Positions 8,031-16,961 of a stretch of DNA of 42,997 nt are shown here, piece after piece. Both the position numbers and the translations under genes were made by a program. Position 1 is the stretch's first letter. The number at the start of each line of letters is the position of its first letter. This DNA is from an uncultured Acidimicrobiaceae bacterium (lineage in GTDB: Bacteria; Actinomycetota; Acidimicrobiia; Acidimicrobiales; SZUA-35). The stretch lies in NCBI GenBank assembly GCA_947259095.1, contig CAMYLA010000052.1:18849-61845 (forward strand). The letters are read 5' to 3'. Under the pieces are notes generated by a model. That model saw nothing but the letters and a program-made list of their open reading frames with translations, ran no database searches and was not told where the DNA came from.

Positions 8031-10388
8031 ATGATCGAAGGGAACCCGGTCCCATCGGACGGCGCCGACCCCGTCGCCGCCGTGCCGTCAATCGGTCGCC
8101 CGCTCGTCCGATCCGAGGATCGTCCCCTGCTCCGGGGGTCGGTGGCCTTCACCGCCGACGTCAGGCACCGCTCGCTGGACGGGGCGGCCTACATCGCCTT
8201 CGTGCGATCCCCACTGGCGGCCGGCACGATCGAGCGCATCGACACCACCGAGGCCGACGGCAAGCCCGGGGTGATCGCCACCCTGACCGGACGCGACATC
8301 GACCACCTCGCCCCCTACGCCCTCCCCATCGGCGACCGGTTCGCCCAACCGCTCCTCCCCTCCCGCAACATCGGATTCGCCGGGCAGGCGCTGGCGCTGG
8401 TGGTGGCCGGCAGCGAGGCCGAGGCGGCCGACGCGGCCGAGGCGGTGGACGTGGTCCTCACCCCGACCGAGCCGGTTCTCGATATCGGCAGTATCACCGC
8501 GCCGACCACGGTCGGCGGTATCACCGCGCCGACCACGGTCGGCGGCTCGGTTCGCGGTGACCCGGAACCGATGCGGCTCGGTGGTGTCATCGAGCCAACC
8601 CGGCTCGAGGCGGCACATGACCCGTCCCGTTTTCTGGCCGATGTCGTGGTCGAGCTCGAACAGTGGAGTCCCCGCCAACTCCCGGCCCCGATCGAAGCCC
8701 GGACGGTTGCCGCGGTCGAGCTCGATGGGCGGCTCACGGTGTGGGCGGCAACCCAGACACCTCATGCCTACCGACACAACCTGGCCACGCTGTTCGGCGT
8801 ACCCGAGCAGTCGATCAGGGTCATCGCCTCGGCGGTCGGCGGCGGCTTCGGAGGCAAGGTCAGTCGCACCGCCGAGGAGTACCTGGTCCCGCTGATGGCC
8901 CGCCGACTCGGGCGCCCGGTCCGGTGGAACGAGACCCGCTCCGAGAACTTCGCAACCGCCACCCAGGGCCGCGGTGAGCGGATCACGATCACGATTGCCG
9001 GTACCACCGAAGGGTGCATCGATGCGCTGCGGGCCACGCTGATCAAAGACGGCGGGGCCTACCCGCTGATCGGGGTGATGCTGCCGGCAACCTACACGGC
9101 CAAGGTTGCGAACGGCTGCTACGACATCGCCCATGTGGAGTTCAACTCGATGGCGGTGACAACCAACAAGCCACCGACATCGGCCTATCGAGGAGCGGGT
9201 CGAAGCCCCTACATCGGCGCCCTGGAACGCACCATCGATCACTTCTCGAACGCCATCGGCATGGATCCTGCCGAGGTTCGGCGCCGCAATCTGATCCGGC
9301 CCGAGCAGATGCCGTACCCGACGCCGACCGGGGCGGTCTACGACGAGGCCGATTACCCGGCCGACCTGGCACGAGCGCTCGTTGCCGCCGACTACACCGG
9401 GCTGCGGGCCGAACAGGAGCGCCGTCGCAACGCCGGTGACCCGAGCGCCCTCGGCATCGGCATCGCCTGCTACAACCACATGACGACCGGGGGCGGCGGC
9501 GAGGCGGCGTCTGTGACCGTCGAGGCCGACGGACGGGCGGTCGTCGTCACCGGCTCCACCTCGCAGGGCCAGGGCCACGCCACCACCTGGGCCCAGATCG
9601 CAGCCGACGTCCTGGCGATCGACGTGGGATCGATCCGCGTCGTCGAAGGCGACACCGACGCCATCGACTCCGGCGTCGGTGCCGTGGCATCCCGCTCGTT
9701 GCAGACCGCGGGGCCGGCCATCCACCGGGCCGCCACCGAAGTGGTCGAGCGGGCCAGAGGCCTGGCCGCCGAACTTCTGGAGGCGGCTCCGGCCGACGTC
9801 GTCCTGGCCGCCGACGGTTCGGGTTTCCACGTCATCGGTACCCCGGCCCGCACCGTGCAATGGGGACCGGTCGTGTCCAGCGATCCGGCCTCGGAGATCA
9901 CCTGCGGCGACTTCTACGACACCGAGGGCCGGAACACCTTTCCGTCTGGAACCCATGTGGCGGTCGTCGAAGTCGACACCGAGACCGGGCTCGTTACGCT
10001 TCGCCGCCTGGTGGCGGTCGACGACGCAGGGACCGTCGTCAACCCCGAGATCGTGGCCGGCCAGTTGCACGGCGGCATCGCCTCCGCAGTCGGTCAGGTG
10101 CTCGGTGAGGTGATCCACCACGATTCGGCAGGGAACCAGGTCACCGGTTCCCTGCTCGACTACCCCCTGCCGACCGCCGACCAGCTGCCGTCGTTCGAGC
10201 TGGTTCGATCGGCGACCGCCACCAGCCTCAACGATCTTGGATGGAAAGGGGTCGGCGAGTCCGGCACCGTCGGCGCCACCGGTGCCATCCACAATGCGGT
10301 GGTCGATGCGTTGACCCATCTCGGGGTCGAGCACCTCGATCTCCCTTGCACCCCTGAGCGGGTCTGGCGGGCCATCCAGCGACGGTGA
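8031..10388 (+). CDS. Molybdenum hydroxylase large subunit (xanthine dehydrogenase/aldehyde oxidase family)
   Basis: A 785-residue molybdopterin-cytosine-dinucleotide subunit expected to hydroxylate an aldehyde or N-heterocycle. It begins with IGRPLVRSEDRPLLRG, the usual a/b hammerhead entry. AVGGGFGGK (about 268-276) and AYRGAGR (about 385) bind the cofactor, and GVGESGT carries the presumed catalytic E743. AYRGAGR rather than AYRCSFR rules against form I CO dehydrogenase. An unusual loop holds ITAPTTVGG twice, from a 27-base duplication. The FAD and 2Fe-2S subunits normally encoded beside it are absent from this window, so it must draw on distant partners or be an orphan. The physiological substrate is unknown. 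Confidence 0.9.
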   Translation: MIEGNPVPSDGADPVAAVPSIGRPLVRSEDRPLLRGSVAFTADVRHRSLDGAAYIAFVRSPLAAGTIERIDTTEADGKPGVIATLTGRDIDHLAPYALPIGDRFAQPLLPSRNIGFAGQALALVVAGSEAEAADAAEAVDVVLTPTEPVLDIGSITAPTTVGGITAPTTVGGSVRGDPEPMRLGGVIEPTRLEAAHDPSRFLADVVVELEQWSPRQLPAPIEARTVAAVELDGRLTVWAATQTPHAYRHNLATLFGVPEQSIRVIASAVGGGFGGKVSRTAEEYLVPLMARRLGRPVRWNETRSENFATATQGRGERITITIAGTTEGCIDALRATLIKDGGAYPLIGVMLPATYTAKVANGCYDIAHVEFNSMAVTTNKPPTSAYRGAGRSPYIGALERTIDHFSNAIGMDPAEVRRRNLIRPEQMPYPTPTGAVYDEADYPADLARALVAADYTGLRAEQERRRNAGDPSALGIGIACYNHMTTGGGGEAASVTVEADGRAVVVTGSTSQGQGHATTWAQIAADVLAIDVGSIRVVEGDTDAIDSGVGAVASRSLQTAGPAIHRAATEVVERARGLAAELLEAAPADVVLAADGSGFHVIGTPARTVQWGPVVSSDPASEITCGDFYDTEGRNTFPSGTHVAVVEVDTETGLVTLRRLVAVDDAGTVVNPEIVAGQLHGGIASAVGQVLGEVIHHDSAGNQVTGSLLDYPLPTADQLPSFELVRSATATSLNDLGWKGVGESGTVGATGAIHNAVVDALTHLGVEHLDLPCTPERVWRAIQRR
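8491..8544 (+). repeat. Perfect 27-base tandem repeat inside the molybdenum hydroxylase gene
   Basis: Units 8491-8517 and 8518-8544 are identical. The length is a multiple of three, so the effect is an in-frame doubling of nine residues (ITAPTTVGG) in the loop between the hammerhead domain and the cofactor-binding part. Confidence 0.95.
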
Positions 10389-10458
10389 GCATCCGGGGCC
10401 CTCGCCGAGGTCGTCGTCGTTGGCCCGCCGATGTCGGGTCGGCTCCCGGCCGGCCGGT

Positions 10459-10464
10459 TATGAT
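10459..10464 (+). promoter_or_regulatory. -10 element of the DUF4328 gene
   Basis: TATGAT lies 42 nt before ATG 10507, predicting a leader of about 36 nt that contains GAGGGGGA and AGG. This is a conventional leadered arrangement, unlike many neighbours. Confidence 0.45.
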
Positions 10465-10506
10465 CGGGCCCGGCAGGTGGACGGTCACGAGGGGGAACGA
10501 CAGGTC

Positions 10507-11103
10507 ATGCGGTGGAGTGGGAATCTTGCCCGTTTGGGTCTGGTGGTGATCGCGGCCGCCATCGCCCTCGACTGTGTGGCGCTGGCCATCGACATCGTGC
10601 TCGGTCGCAGACTGGTCCGAGGCGAAACGGTGACCCTGTCCGACCTGGACCTCAGCTCGAGCATGTCCTCGACCGCCAACCTGGCGGTACCGCTGGCGGC
10701 GGTTCTGGGCGGTGTGGCGTTCGTCGGGTGGTTCCACCAGGCCTATGTGCGGCGGGCGGAGACGGGCCCAACCGCCCATGAGCCGAGCTGGGCGGTGTTC
10801 GGCTGGCTCGTCCCCGGCCTGAACCTGGTCCGGCCGCCGCAGATCATGAACGAGTTGGCGGCCCGCCCGTCGCTCGTCGCCGGATGGTGGCTGGCGTGGC
10901 TGATCGGCGCGACGGTGCAACTGGCCCTGCGCTTCATCAGCCCGGCGACCCAACAGGGTTGGGTCAATTGGCAATCGACGGCGCTGGTGGCCAATCTCGT
11001 TTTGTTGATCTCGCTCGGTTGTGCGCTGGCACTGGTCGCCGCCGTGGCCCGACAGGCCCGCCTCGGTTCCCGGCCCGTCGTTGCGGTCGCGCCCGGAGGC
11101 TGA
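10507..11103 (+). CDS. DUF4328 domain membrane protein
   Basis: A 198-residue integral membrane protein with about four helices (roughly residues 7-30, 60-78, 118-140 and 155-180). The second and third helices are joined by the DUF4328 signature: GWFHQAYVRR, SWAVFGWLVPGLNLVRPPQIMNEL. The family is common in actinobacteria and functionally uncharacterised. ATG 10507 is preceded by AGG and by a GAGGGGGA stretch. The gene converges with the carboxylase gene. Confidence 0.85.
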   Translation: MRWSGNLARLGLVVIAAAIALDCVALAIDIVLGRRLVRGETVTLSDLDLSSSMSSTANLAVPLAAVLGGVAFVGWFHQAYVRRAETGPTAHEPSWAVFGWLVPGLNLVRPPQIMNELAARPSLVAGWWLAWLIGATVQLALRFISPATQQGWVNWQSTALVANLVLLISLGCALALVAAVARQARLGSRPVVAVAPGG

Positions 11104-11169
11104 ACAACACCACTGCCGATCAACAAGCCGATCCCTCGACCGGCTCCGCCACCGACCGCTCGGACGTCG

Positions 11170-14100
11170 CTACCAGGTGTCGACCATCGGCCGCTTCTTC
11201 CCCGATCGAGGTTGGGGCGGGGGCGACGATCGAAGCGCCATCAGGATCCAGTCTCGGCTCTCGGCCGGATCGATCACATCATCGATCTCAAAATAGCTGC
11301 CGGTGTTGACCGCCTTGCCCATGTCGTAGAGCCTGGCCACCCGCTTCTCGTAGGCGGCGAGCCGCTCCGCCGGGTCTTCGATCGCTTCCAGCTCCTTGCG
11401 GTAGCCGAGCTTGACAAACCCCTCCAGGCCCATACCGCCGAACTCCCCGGTCGGCCAGGCCACGGTGAAACCGGTGGCCTTGAACGAACCACCGGCCATC
11501 GCCTGGGCCCCCAGCCCATAACCCTTGCGGGTCACGATGGTCATGAACGGCACATCGATACTGGCCGCGGTGACGAACATCCTGGCCGCATGGCGCACTG
11601 TCGCCTCGTACTCGGCCTGGGGGCCGACCATGATGCCCGGCGTGTCGCAGAGGAACAGCAGCGGGACGTCATGGGCGTCGCAAAGCTGCATGAACCGGGC
11701 CCCTTTGTCTCCGGCGGTGGCGTCGATGGCGCCGGCCAGATGGTGGGGGTTGTTGGCCACGATCCCGATCGGTCGACCCTCGATCCTGGCCAGGGCGGTG
11801 ATCACCCCGTGACCCCAGTCGGGACGCAACTCGAGCACACTGTCGACGTCGCAGAGGTTGTCGATCACATCCCGCATGTCGTAGACCCGCTTGCGGTTCT
11901 CGGGGACGACATGGCGCAGCATCCGCTGGTCCGGCGCCTCCCAGTGATCGATGCGGCCCTGGAAGTAGGCCAAATATCGTTTGGCCACCTCGGTGGCCTC
12001 CTCCTCGTCGCCGACCAGGAGATCGATCACCCCGTTCGGGACCTGGACGTCGGTGGGGCCGACCTCTTCCGGCTTGAAGATGCCAAGCCCGCCGCCTTCG
12101 ATCATGGCCGGGCCGCCGATCCCGATATTGGAGCCCTCGGTGGCGATGATGACGTCGCAGCAGCCGAGCAGCACCGCATTGCCGGCGAAGCAACGGCCGT
12201 TGGTGATGCCGACCACCGGTACCAGTCCGGAGAGTTGGGCGAACAGGGTGAAGGCCCAGCAGTCGAGCCCGGAGCCACCGATACCGTCGGTGTCGCCGGG
12301 CCGGCCGCCGCCACCCTCGGCGTAGAGGACGACCGGCAACCGGTTGTGCTGGGCCAGCTCGAACAGCCGGTCCTTCTTGCGGTGGTTCTGACCGCCCTGG
12401 GTGCCGGCCAGCACCATGTAGTCGTAGGACATCACCATGGTCTGGGCCGTCGCCTCGTCGAACAGGTCGCCGTTGACACTCCCGACCCCGGCCACCATGC
12501 CGTCACCCGAGCTGTTCTCCAGGAGGTCCTGGAAGTCTCGGCGCTTGCGCTGGGCCGCCACCATCAGCCTGCCGTATTCGACGAACGTCCCGTCATCGAC
12601 GAGTTGGGCCAGGTTCTCCCTCGCCGTCCGGTGGCCACGGCCGTGTCGCTTGGCCACCGCTTCCGGCCGGTTCTCGTCCAGACCGTAGGCCCGCCGTTCG
12701 AACACCTCGGCCAGGTCGGGGCGAACCAGGTCCGGATCGACGCCGGCCGATGCCTCAAGGCCCGCCACCTCGACATCGGCCTGTTCGATGAACGCCAGGG
12801 CATGACCTTCAAAAATCGTGTCGCCGACCGCCACCGGCAGCCGCCGGACGATGCCGGCGGAGTGGGCCCGAATCTCGTGCTCCATCTTCATCGCCTCCAT
12901 GACCAGCAGCTGCTGGCCCTCGGCCACCGCCTCGCCTTCGGCCACGGTGACGGCGACGATCGTTCCCTGCAGCGGAGCCTCGATTGCCACGGTGCCGTCA
13001 GCGGCCGGGCCACCGCCCGAAGCGGAGCGGCCGGCCGGCGACGGCCCAGCGGGAGGTGGCGGTGGCGGTGGCGGTGGGCCGGCGAGCCGGGTGCCTGCGA
13101 CCGGCCCACCCCCGGCCTCGCCTCCACCCTCGGCGGCGCCATCGATGGAGCCGTGGGTCAGCACCGCCAGCGGGTCGCTGGGATCGACCCTGGCCCCGGC
13201 GAAGCCGGGTCGCTCCTCGGCCGGGGCCGCGGTGCCGAAATAACGTTGCTCGAGTCGCTCCGCCGCCGCCACCAGCTCAGGGGCGTTGTCGGCCACGAAC
13301 GTGGTGGTGACGTCGTTTGCCACCACCTCCGGGCGATCGAGCAGGGCCTGGAGAAAACCGATGTTGGTGGCCGGCCCGGCCAGCCGGAACTCGGCCAGCG
13401 CCCGACGGGTTCGCTGCACCGCGTCGGCGTAGGACGTGCCGGGCCCGTGCCCGATCACCTTCGCCAGCAACGAATCGAACCCGGGATTGGTGGTGTACCC
13501 GGTGTAGCCGTGGGTGTCGGTCCGGATGCCGGGCCCCGATGGAGCCTCGAAGGCGGTCAGCGTTCCCCCGCTGGGTCGGGCGGTGCCGTCGGGTGCCATC
13601 GTCTCGCTGTTGACCCTGACCTGGACCGCAAAGCCTCGGGGCGGCGGCACCTCGGCCTGGGTCAGCGCCAACTCGTCGAGCTTGGCCCCGGCCGCGATTC
13701 GCAATTGGGTCTGGACCAGGTCAACCCCGGTGACGGCCTCGGTCACGGTGTGCTCGACCTGCAGCCTGGCGTTGGTCTCCATGAAGGCGATCCGCGACTG
13801 GTCATCGGCGTCGACCAGGAACTCCCAGGTTCCCAACGAGCGATAGCCGAGTTCGCCGGCCATCGAGATCGCGGCCGACGTCACGGTGGCTCGGGCTTCG
13901 TCGCTCAACGACGGACTGGGAGCCACCTCCACGATCTTCTGGTGCTGGCGTTGCAGGGTGCATTCCCGCTCGCCGAGATGGACCACCGAGTGGCCGTCTC
14001 CGATGATCTGGACCTCGATATGGCGGGCCCGTTCGATCAGCGTTTCGCAGTACACCGCCGGGTTCCCGAACGCGGACTCGGCCTCGCTCCTGGCCCGCTC

Positions 14101-14637
14101 CCTGGCGGCGGCGACGTCGCCGCCCGGCTGGACCGGCCGCATCCCCCGGCCACCTCCGCCCGCCACCGCCTTGATCATCATCGGCCCGTTGTCGGCCAGG
14201 AACCGCTCGGCATCGGCCAGCGACGTGTCGCCGGCGGTGCCGACGGCAAGGGGCACATCGAGTCGCTCGGCCAGGGCCCTGGCCGACAGCTTGTCGCCGA
14301 AGCGGGCGAGCTGGTCGGCGGTCGGGCCGACGAAGACGACCCCGGCGGCGTCGCAGGCCCTGGCCAGCTCCGGGTTCTCTGCCAGGAAGCCGTACCCGGG
14401 GTGGAGGCTGTCGCAACCGTTGGCTTCGGCCGCGGCGATGATGGCCTCGATGTCGAGATAGGCCGCGGCCCCCCGGCCCTCCAGGGTCACCAACCGATCG
14501 CCCATCCTGGTGTGGAGTGAACCGAGGTCGTCCTCGGGGGCGACAGCCACCGTGGAGAGGCCCAGGTCCCTGGCCGCTCTCATGATCCGTATGGCGACCT
14601 CGCCTCGGTTCGCCACCAGCAGATTCGTCAGGCCCAT
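11170..14637 (-). CDS. Single-chain acyl-CoA carboxylase: biotin carboxylase, biotin carrier and carboxyltransferase
   Basis: This 1155-residue enzyme should carboxylate acetyl-, propionyl- or a longer acyl-CoA using ATP and bicarbonate, with all three activities on one chain. Biotin carboxylase occupies about 1-450 (LLVANRGEVAIRI; ATP-grasp GGGGRGM at about 160; NARLQVEHTVTE). A Pro/Gly-rich linker containing nine consecutive prolines precedes the biotinyl domain, with biotin on K584 in EAMKMEHE. The carboxyltransferase fills about 640-1130 (GTQGGQNHRKKDR, GGSGLDCW, CDTPGIMVG). In many actinobacteria these are separate alpha and beta chains. The ATG at 14637 has AAAGGG about 10 nt upstream. 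Substrate choice cannot be read from sequence alone. Confidence 0.93.
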   Translation of the reverse strand: MGLTNLLVANRGEVAIRIMRAARDLGLSTVAVAPEDDLGSLHTRMGDRLVTLEGRGAAAYLDIEAIIAAAEANGCDSLHPGYGFLAENPELARACDAAGVVFVGPTADQLARFGDKLSARALAERLDVPLAVGTAGDTSLADAERFLADNGPMMIKAVAGGGGRGMRPVQPGGDVAAARERARSEAESAFGNPAVYCETLIERARHIEVQIIGDGHSVVHLGERECTLQRQHQKIVEVAPSPSLSDEARATVTSAAISMAGELGYRSLGTWEFLVDADDQSRIAFMETNARLQVEHTVTEAVTGVDLVQTQLRIAAGAKLDELALTQAEVPPPRGFAVQVRVNSETMAPDGTARPSGGTLTAFEAPSGPGIRTDTHGYTGYTTNPGFDSLLAKVIGHGPGTSYADAVQRTRRALAEFRLAGPATNIGFLQALLDRPEVVANDVTTTFVADNAPELVAAAERLEQRYFGTAAPAEERPGFAGARVDPSDPLAVLTHGSIDGAAEGGGEAGGGPVAGTRLAGPPPPPPPPPAGPSPAGRSASGGGPAADGTVAIEAPLQGTIVAVTVAEGEAVAEGQQLLVMEAMKMEHEIRAHSAGIVRRLPVAVGDTIFEGHALAFIEQADVEVAGLEASAGVDPDLVRPDLAEVFERRAYGLDENRPEAVAKRHGRGHRTARENLAQLVDDGTFVEYGRLMVAAQRKRRDFQDLLENSSGDGMVAGVGSVNGDLFDEATAQTMVMSYDYMVLAGTQGGQNHRKKDRLFELAQHNRLPVVLYAEGGGGRPGDTDGIGGSGLDCWAFTLFAQLSGLVPVVGITNGRCFAGNAVLLGCCDVIIATEGSNIGIGGPAMIEGGGLGIFKPEEVGPTDVQVPNGVIDLLVGDEEEATEVAKRYLAYFQGRIDHWEAPDQRMLRHVVPENRKRVYDMRDVIDNLCDVDSVLELRPDWGHGVITALARIEGRPIGIVANNPHHLAGAIDATAGDKGARFMQLCDAHDVPLLFLCDTPGIMVGPQAEYEATVRHAARMFVTAASIDVPFMTIVTRKGYGLGAQAMAGGSFKATGFTVAWPTGEFGGMGLEGFVKLGYRKELEAIEDPAERLAAYEKRVARLYDMGKAVNTGSYFEIDDVIDPAESRDWILMALRSSPPPQPRSGKKRPMVDTW

Positions 14638-14683
14638 TGGGGTGACACCCTTTCCGTTGCATCGCTCGCGCACCTACGTCGCT

Positions 14684-14714
14684 CGTGGCGGCCACAGTAC
14701 TAGCGGCCGCCACG
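14684..14714. terminator. Strong inverted repeat between propeller and carboxylase genes
   Basis: CGTGGCGGCC (14684-14693) and GGCCGCCACG (14705-14714) form a perfect 10-base-pair stem with an 11-base loop. It lies 35 bases past the stop of the propeller gene and about 47 bases before the carboxylase start. No U-tract follows on the minus strand, so it is a terminator-like or leader hairpin rather than a classical terminator. Confidence 0.4.
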
Positions 14715-14748
14715 AACCAAGAAGACGAGTTCCGGCCCGGGGTGGGCG

Positions 14749-15831
14749 TCAGCGGACGAAAGCCAACCCGAAGGGATTCAGCCCCACCGTCACCGCCCGG
14801 GCGTCCCCGAAGCCCCGGCGATCGAGATCGATGACCGAGACCTTGTCGGCGGTGGGCCCGCTGTGGGTGACGAACAGCTGGCGGCGATTGTCGACCGTGA
14901 CGTTGTGCGGCGTCGGGAACGCGGTGTCAACGGTGTCTTCGACCGTGGTCAGGCGGCGTTCCAATTCGAAGACCGCATCGGTGCCGCCACCTGCGATATT
15001 GGTGACCAGCACCTCGAGCCGGTTGGTGACGAACAGCCCGTGGGCCGCCGGCACCGTGGCCGTCCCGAGGGGCCGGAGGTCACGGGCGCGGAACGAGGCG
15101 ACGGTCGAGGTGTCCTGGGAGGCGACGTACAGCCGCCCGGCGCGGACGAACACATGGGGATCGTCGCCCACCGACACCCTGCCGATCTCTTCGAAGGTCC
15201 TGGTCGAATACTGGACGACGGCACCGGTCCCGCCGTCGAGTCCCAGCACGGTCACGAAGGCCCGGGATCCCGCCACGAACACGTCGTGGGGCCGGCCCCC
15301 GGCCGCCACCAGCTCGCTCGGCACATCGATCGTCCTGCGCACCGTCAGGGATCGGGTGTCGACAACGGTCACGGTCTGGGAGGTGTCACCGACCACCCAC
15401 AACTGCCCTCGGGCGTCGTCGAGCCACTGATGGAAGACGCCGCCGCCGACCATGATCGAACCCGAGACCTCGAAGCTCTCGTCGTCGAGGACCACCACCG
15501 TGCTGTTGGCCCGGTCGCCGACGAAGACCCGGTTGCGGCGCCGGTCGTGGTTGACGTACATCGGCTCGGCCTCGCCGGGGAGATCGACGGAGCGGACCGC
15601 CAGACTCGACGTGTCGATGACCGAGATGTCGCCCGAGCCGCGGTTGGCCACAACAACCGTCGATCGGCCCCGCAACCCGGTGGCGTCGACCGGCGAGGCC
15701 AGACCGACGGCCAGCACGGCCAGGGCGATCAGGATCGGCCACAGTGTCCGTCGGTGCCTTGATCTGGTGCCGTCCTCACCCCCGGCATGTCGGGTTGGCG
15801 AAGTTCGTGATGACCTCGGATTGTTGTCCAT
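14749..15831 (-). CDS. Exported YVTN-type beta-propeller protein
   Basis: A 360-residue protein. An Arg-rich N-terminus (to about residue 29) and a hydrophobic helix (LWPILIALAVLAVGLASPVDA, about 30-50) indicate an uncleaved anchor or signal peptide. The rest is a propeller of repeated blades with motifs such as VVVANRGSGDISVIDT, FVGDRANSTVVVLDD and LWVVGDTSQTVTVVDT, typical of YncE/40-residue YVTN repeats. Such proteins usually act as binding scaffolds or surface proteins; no catalytic residues stand out. TAGACC lies 6 nt before the start, an imperfect leaderless-type hexamer. Confidence 0.87.
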   Translation of the reverse strand: MDNNPRSSRTSPTRHAGGEDGTRSRHRRTLWPILIALAVLAVGLASPVDATGLRGRSTVVVANRGSGDISVIDTSSLAVRSVDLPGEAEPMYVNHDRRRNRVFVGDRANSTVVVLDDESFEVSGSIMVGGGVFHQWLDDARGQLWVVGDTSQTVTVVDTRSLTVRRTIDVPSELVAAGGRPHDVFVAGSRAFVTVLGLDGGTGAVVQYSTRTFEEIGRVSVGDDPHVFVRAGRLYVASQDTSTVASFRARDLRPLGTATVPAAHGLFVTNRLEVLVTNIAGGGTDAVFELERRLTTVEDTVDTAFPTPHNVTVDNRRQLFVTHSGPTADKVSVIDLDRRGFGDARAVTVGLNPFGLAFVR

Positions 15832-15958
15832 GGCCTCGGTCTACTCGCCGCCGTCCGTGCCGATCCAGGATCTGCCGCTGAGTTCCTCACATGTTAAGGG
15901 CCGGGTCGTCAGGGCCGGGGGCCGCAGCCCGGTGGGTTGCGGCCACCTCCCTCTGCAC

Positions 15959-15964
15959 TAAGGT
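15959..15964 (+). promoter_or_regulatory. Leaderless -10 element of the acetamidase gene
   Basis: TAAGGT ends 6 nt before ATG 15971, with no Shine-Dalgarno sequence between. Confidence 0.5.
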
Positions 15965-15970
15965 TCGCCG

Positions 15971-16960
15971 ATGGACTGGCTCAAGGATTCCATCATGGCC
16001 ACTCGTGGCGTCGCCGGCGGTTCGACGGGTACCACCCATCACCTCACCGAGGACATGCAAGGCGAGTTCCACTACACGATCGGCCCGTACTCCGACCCGG
16101 TGCTGCACATCGCCCCCGGCGACCAGGTGATCGTCGACACCCGCGATGCGTTCGGGGGGGCGATCCAATCCGAGGCGGACCTCCCGTCCGCCAAGTTGAC
16201 GATGCCGTTCGTCAATCCCCAGAACGGGCCGATCATGGTTGACGGGGCTGAGATCGGCGACGCCATCGCAGTCCACATCGAATCGATGAGCCCCCGGGGC
16301 GACGACCCCCACGGCGCCTGTGCCATGATCCCCGAGTTCGGTGCCCTGACCGGAACCGCGCTCACCGCCACCCTCAACCAGCCACTGCCGGAAATGGTCC
16401 GGGTGGTGAAGGTCGACGAGGAGTCGGTGTACTGGAGTGACCGGGTGACCCTGCCATACCGGCCCCACATCGGCACCCTCAGCACCTCACCCCAGATCGA
16501 CTCGATCAACTCGCTCACCCCCGACAGCCACGGCGGCAACATGGACCTGCCAGACATGGGCCCGGGCAGCATCACCTACCTCCCGGTCCGCTCCCCCGGG
16601 GCGAGGCTCTTCATCGGCGACGCCCACGCCTGCCAGGGCGACGGTGAGGTCTGCGGCACTGCGGTCGAGTACCAGTCGACCACCACCATCCACGTCGATC
16701 TGATCAAGGGCTGGACCATCGACTGGCCTCGGCTGGAGACCGACGAGGCCATCATGTGCATCGGCAGCGCCCGACCGCTGGAGGACGCAACCCGGATCGC
16801 CTACCGGGAGCTGATCCTGTGGATGGAGGCCGAGTACGGCTACGACCGGTGGGACGCCTACATGATGCTCAGCCAATGCGGACGGGTCCGACTCGGCAAC
16901 TTCGTCGACCCGAACTACACCGTCGGTGCAGCCATTCGCAAGACGTACCTGGAGGATTGA
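15971..16960 (+). CDS. Acetamidase/formamidase family protein
   Basis: A 329-residue amidase of the FmdA/AmdA family, which release ammonia from formamide, acetamide or related short amides. Recognisable parts are HIAPGDQVIVDTRDAFGG near the N-terminus, GPIMVDGAEIGDAIAVHI, HGGNMDLPDMGPGSITYLPV and LFIGDAHACQGDGEVCGTAVE, the conserved metal-site region. The SDR gene follows after one base and has its ribosome-binding site (GGAGGA) over this gene's stop, so the two form an operon. Confidence 0.92.
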   Translation: MDWLKDSIMATRGVAGGSTGTTHHLTEDMQGEFHYTIGPYSDPVLHIAPGDQVIVDTRDAFGGAIQSEADLPSAKLTMPFVNPQNGPIMVDGAEIGDAIAVHIESMSPRGDDPHGACAMIPEFGALTGTALTATLNQPLPEMVRVVKVDEESVYWSDRVTLPYRPHIGTLSTSPQIDSINSLTPDSHGGNMDLPDMGPGSITYLPVRSPGARLFIGDAHACQGDGEVCGTAVEYQSTTTIHVDLIKGWTIDWPRLETDEAIMCIGSARPLEDATRIAYRELILWMEAEYGYDRWDAYMMLSQCGRVRLGNFVDPNYTVGAAIRKTYLED

Positions 16961-16961
16961 C

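Noticed and set aside
8461..8560. Start of a CRISPR or other repeat array
   Set aside because: Only two adjacent units without spacers, in frame within a coding sequence.
8088..10334. A 748-codon open frame on the minus strand opposite the molybdenum hydroxylase
   Set aside because: Shadow frame: the plus-strand frame has clear family motifs over its whole length and the minus frame has none.
8031..10388. Form I carbon monoxide dehydrogenase large subunit (CoxL)
   Set aside because: The active-site loop reads AYRGAGR, not AYRCSFR, and no coxM or coxS neighbours are present.
11212..14520. A 1102-codon open frame on the plus strand opposite the carboxylase gene
   Set aside because: It mirrors the carboxylase frame, is rich in His, Gly and Arg, and has no domain. 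It results from the high GC content at third codon positions.
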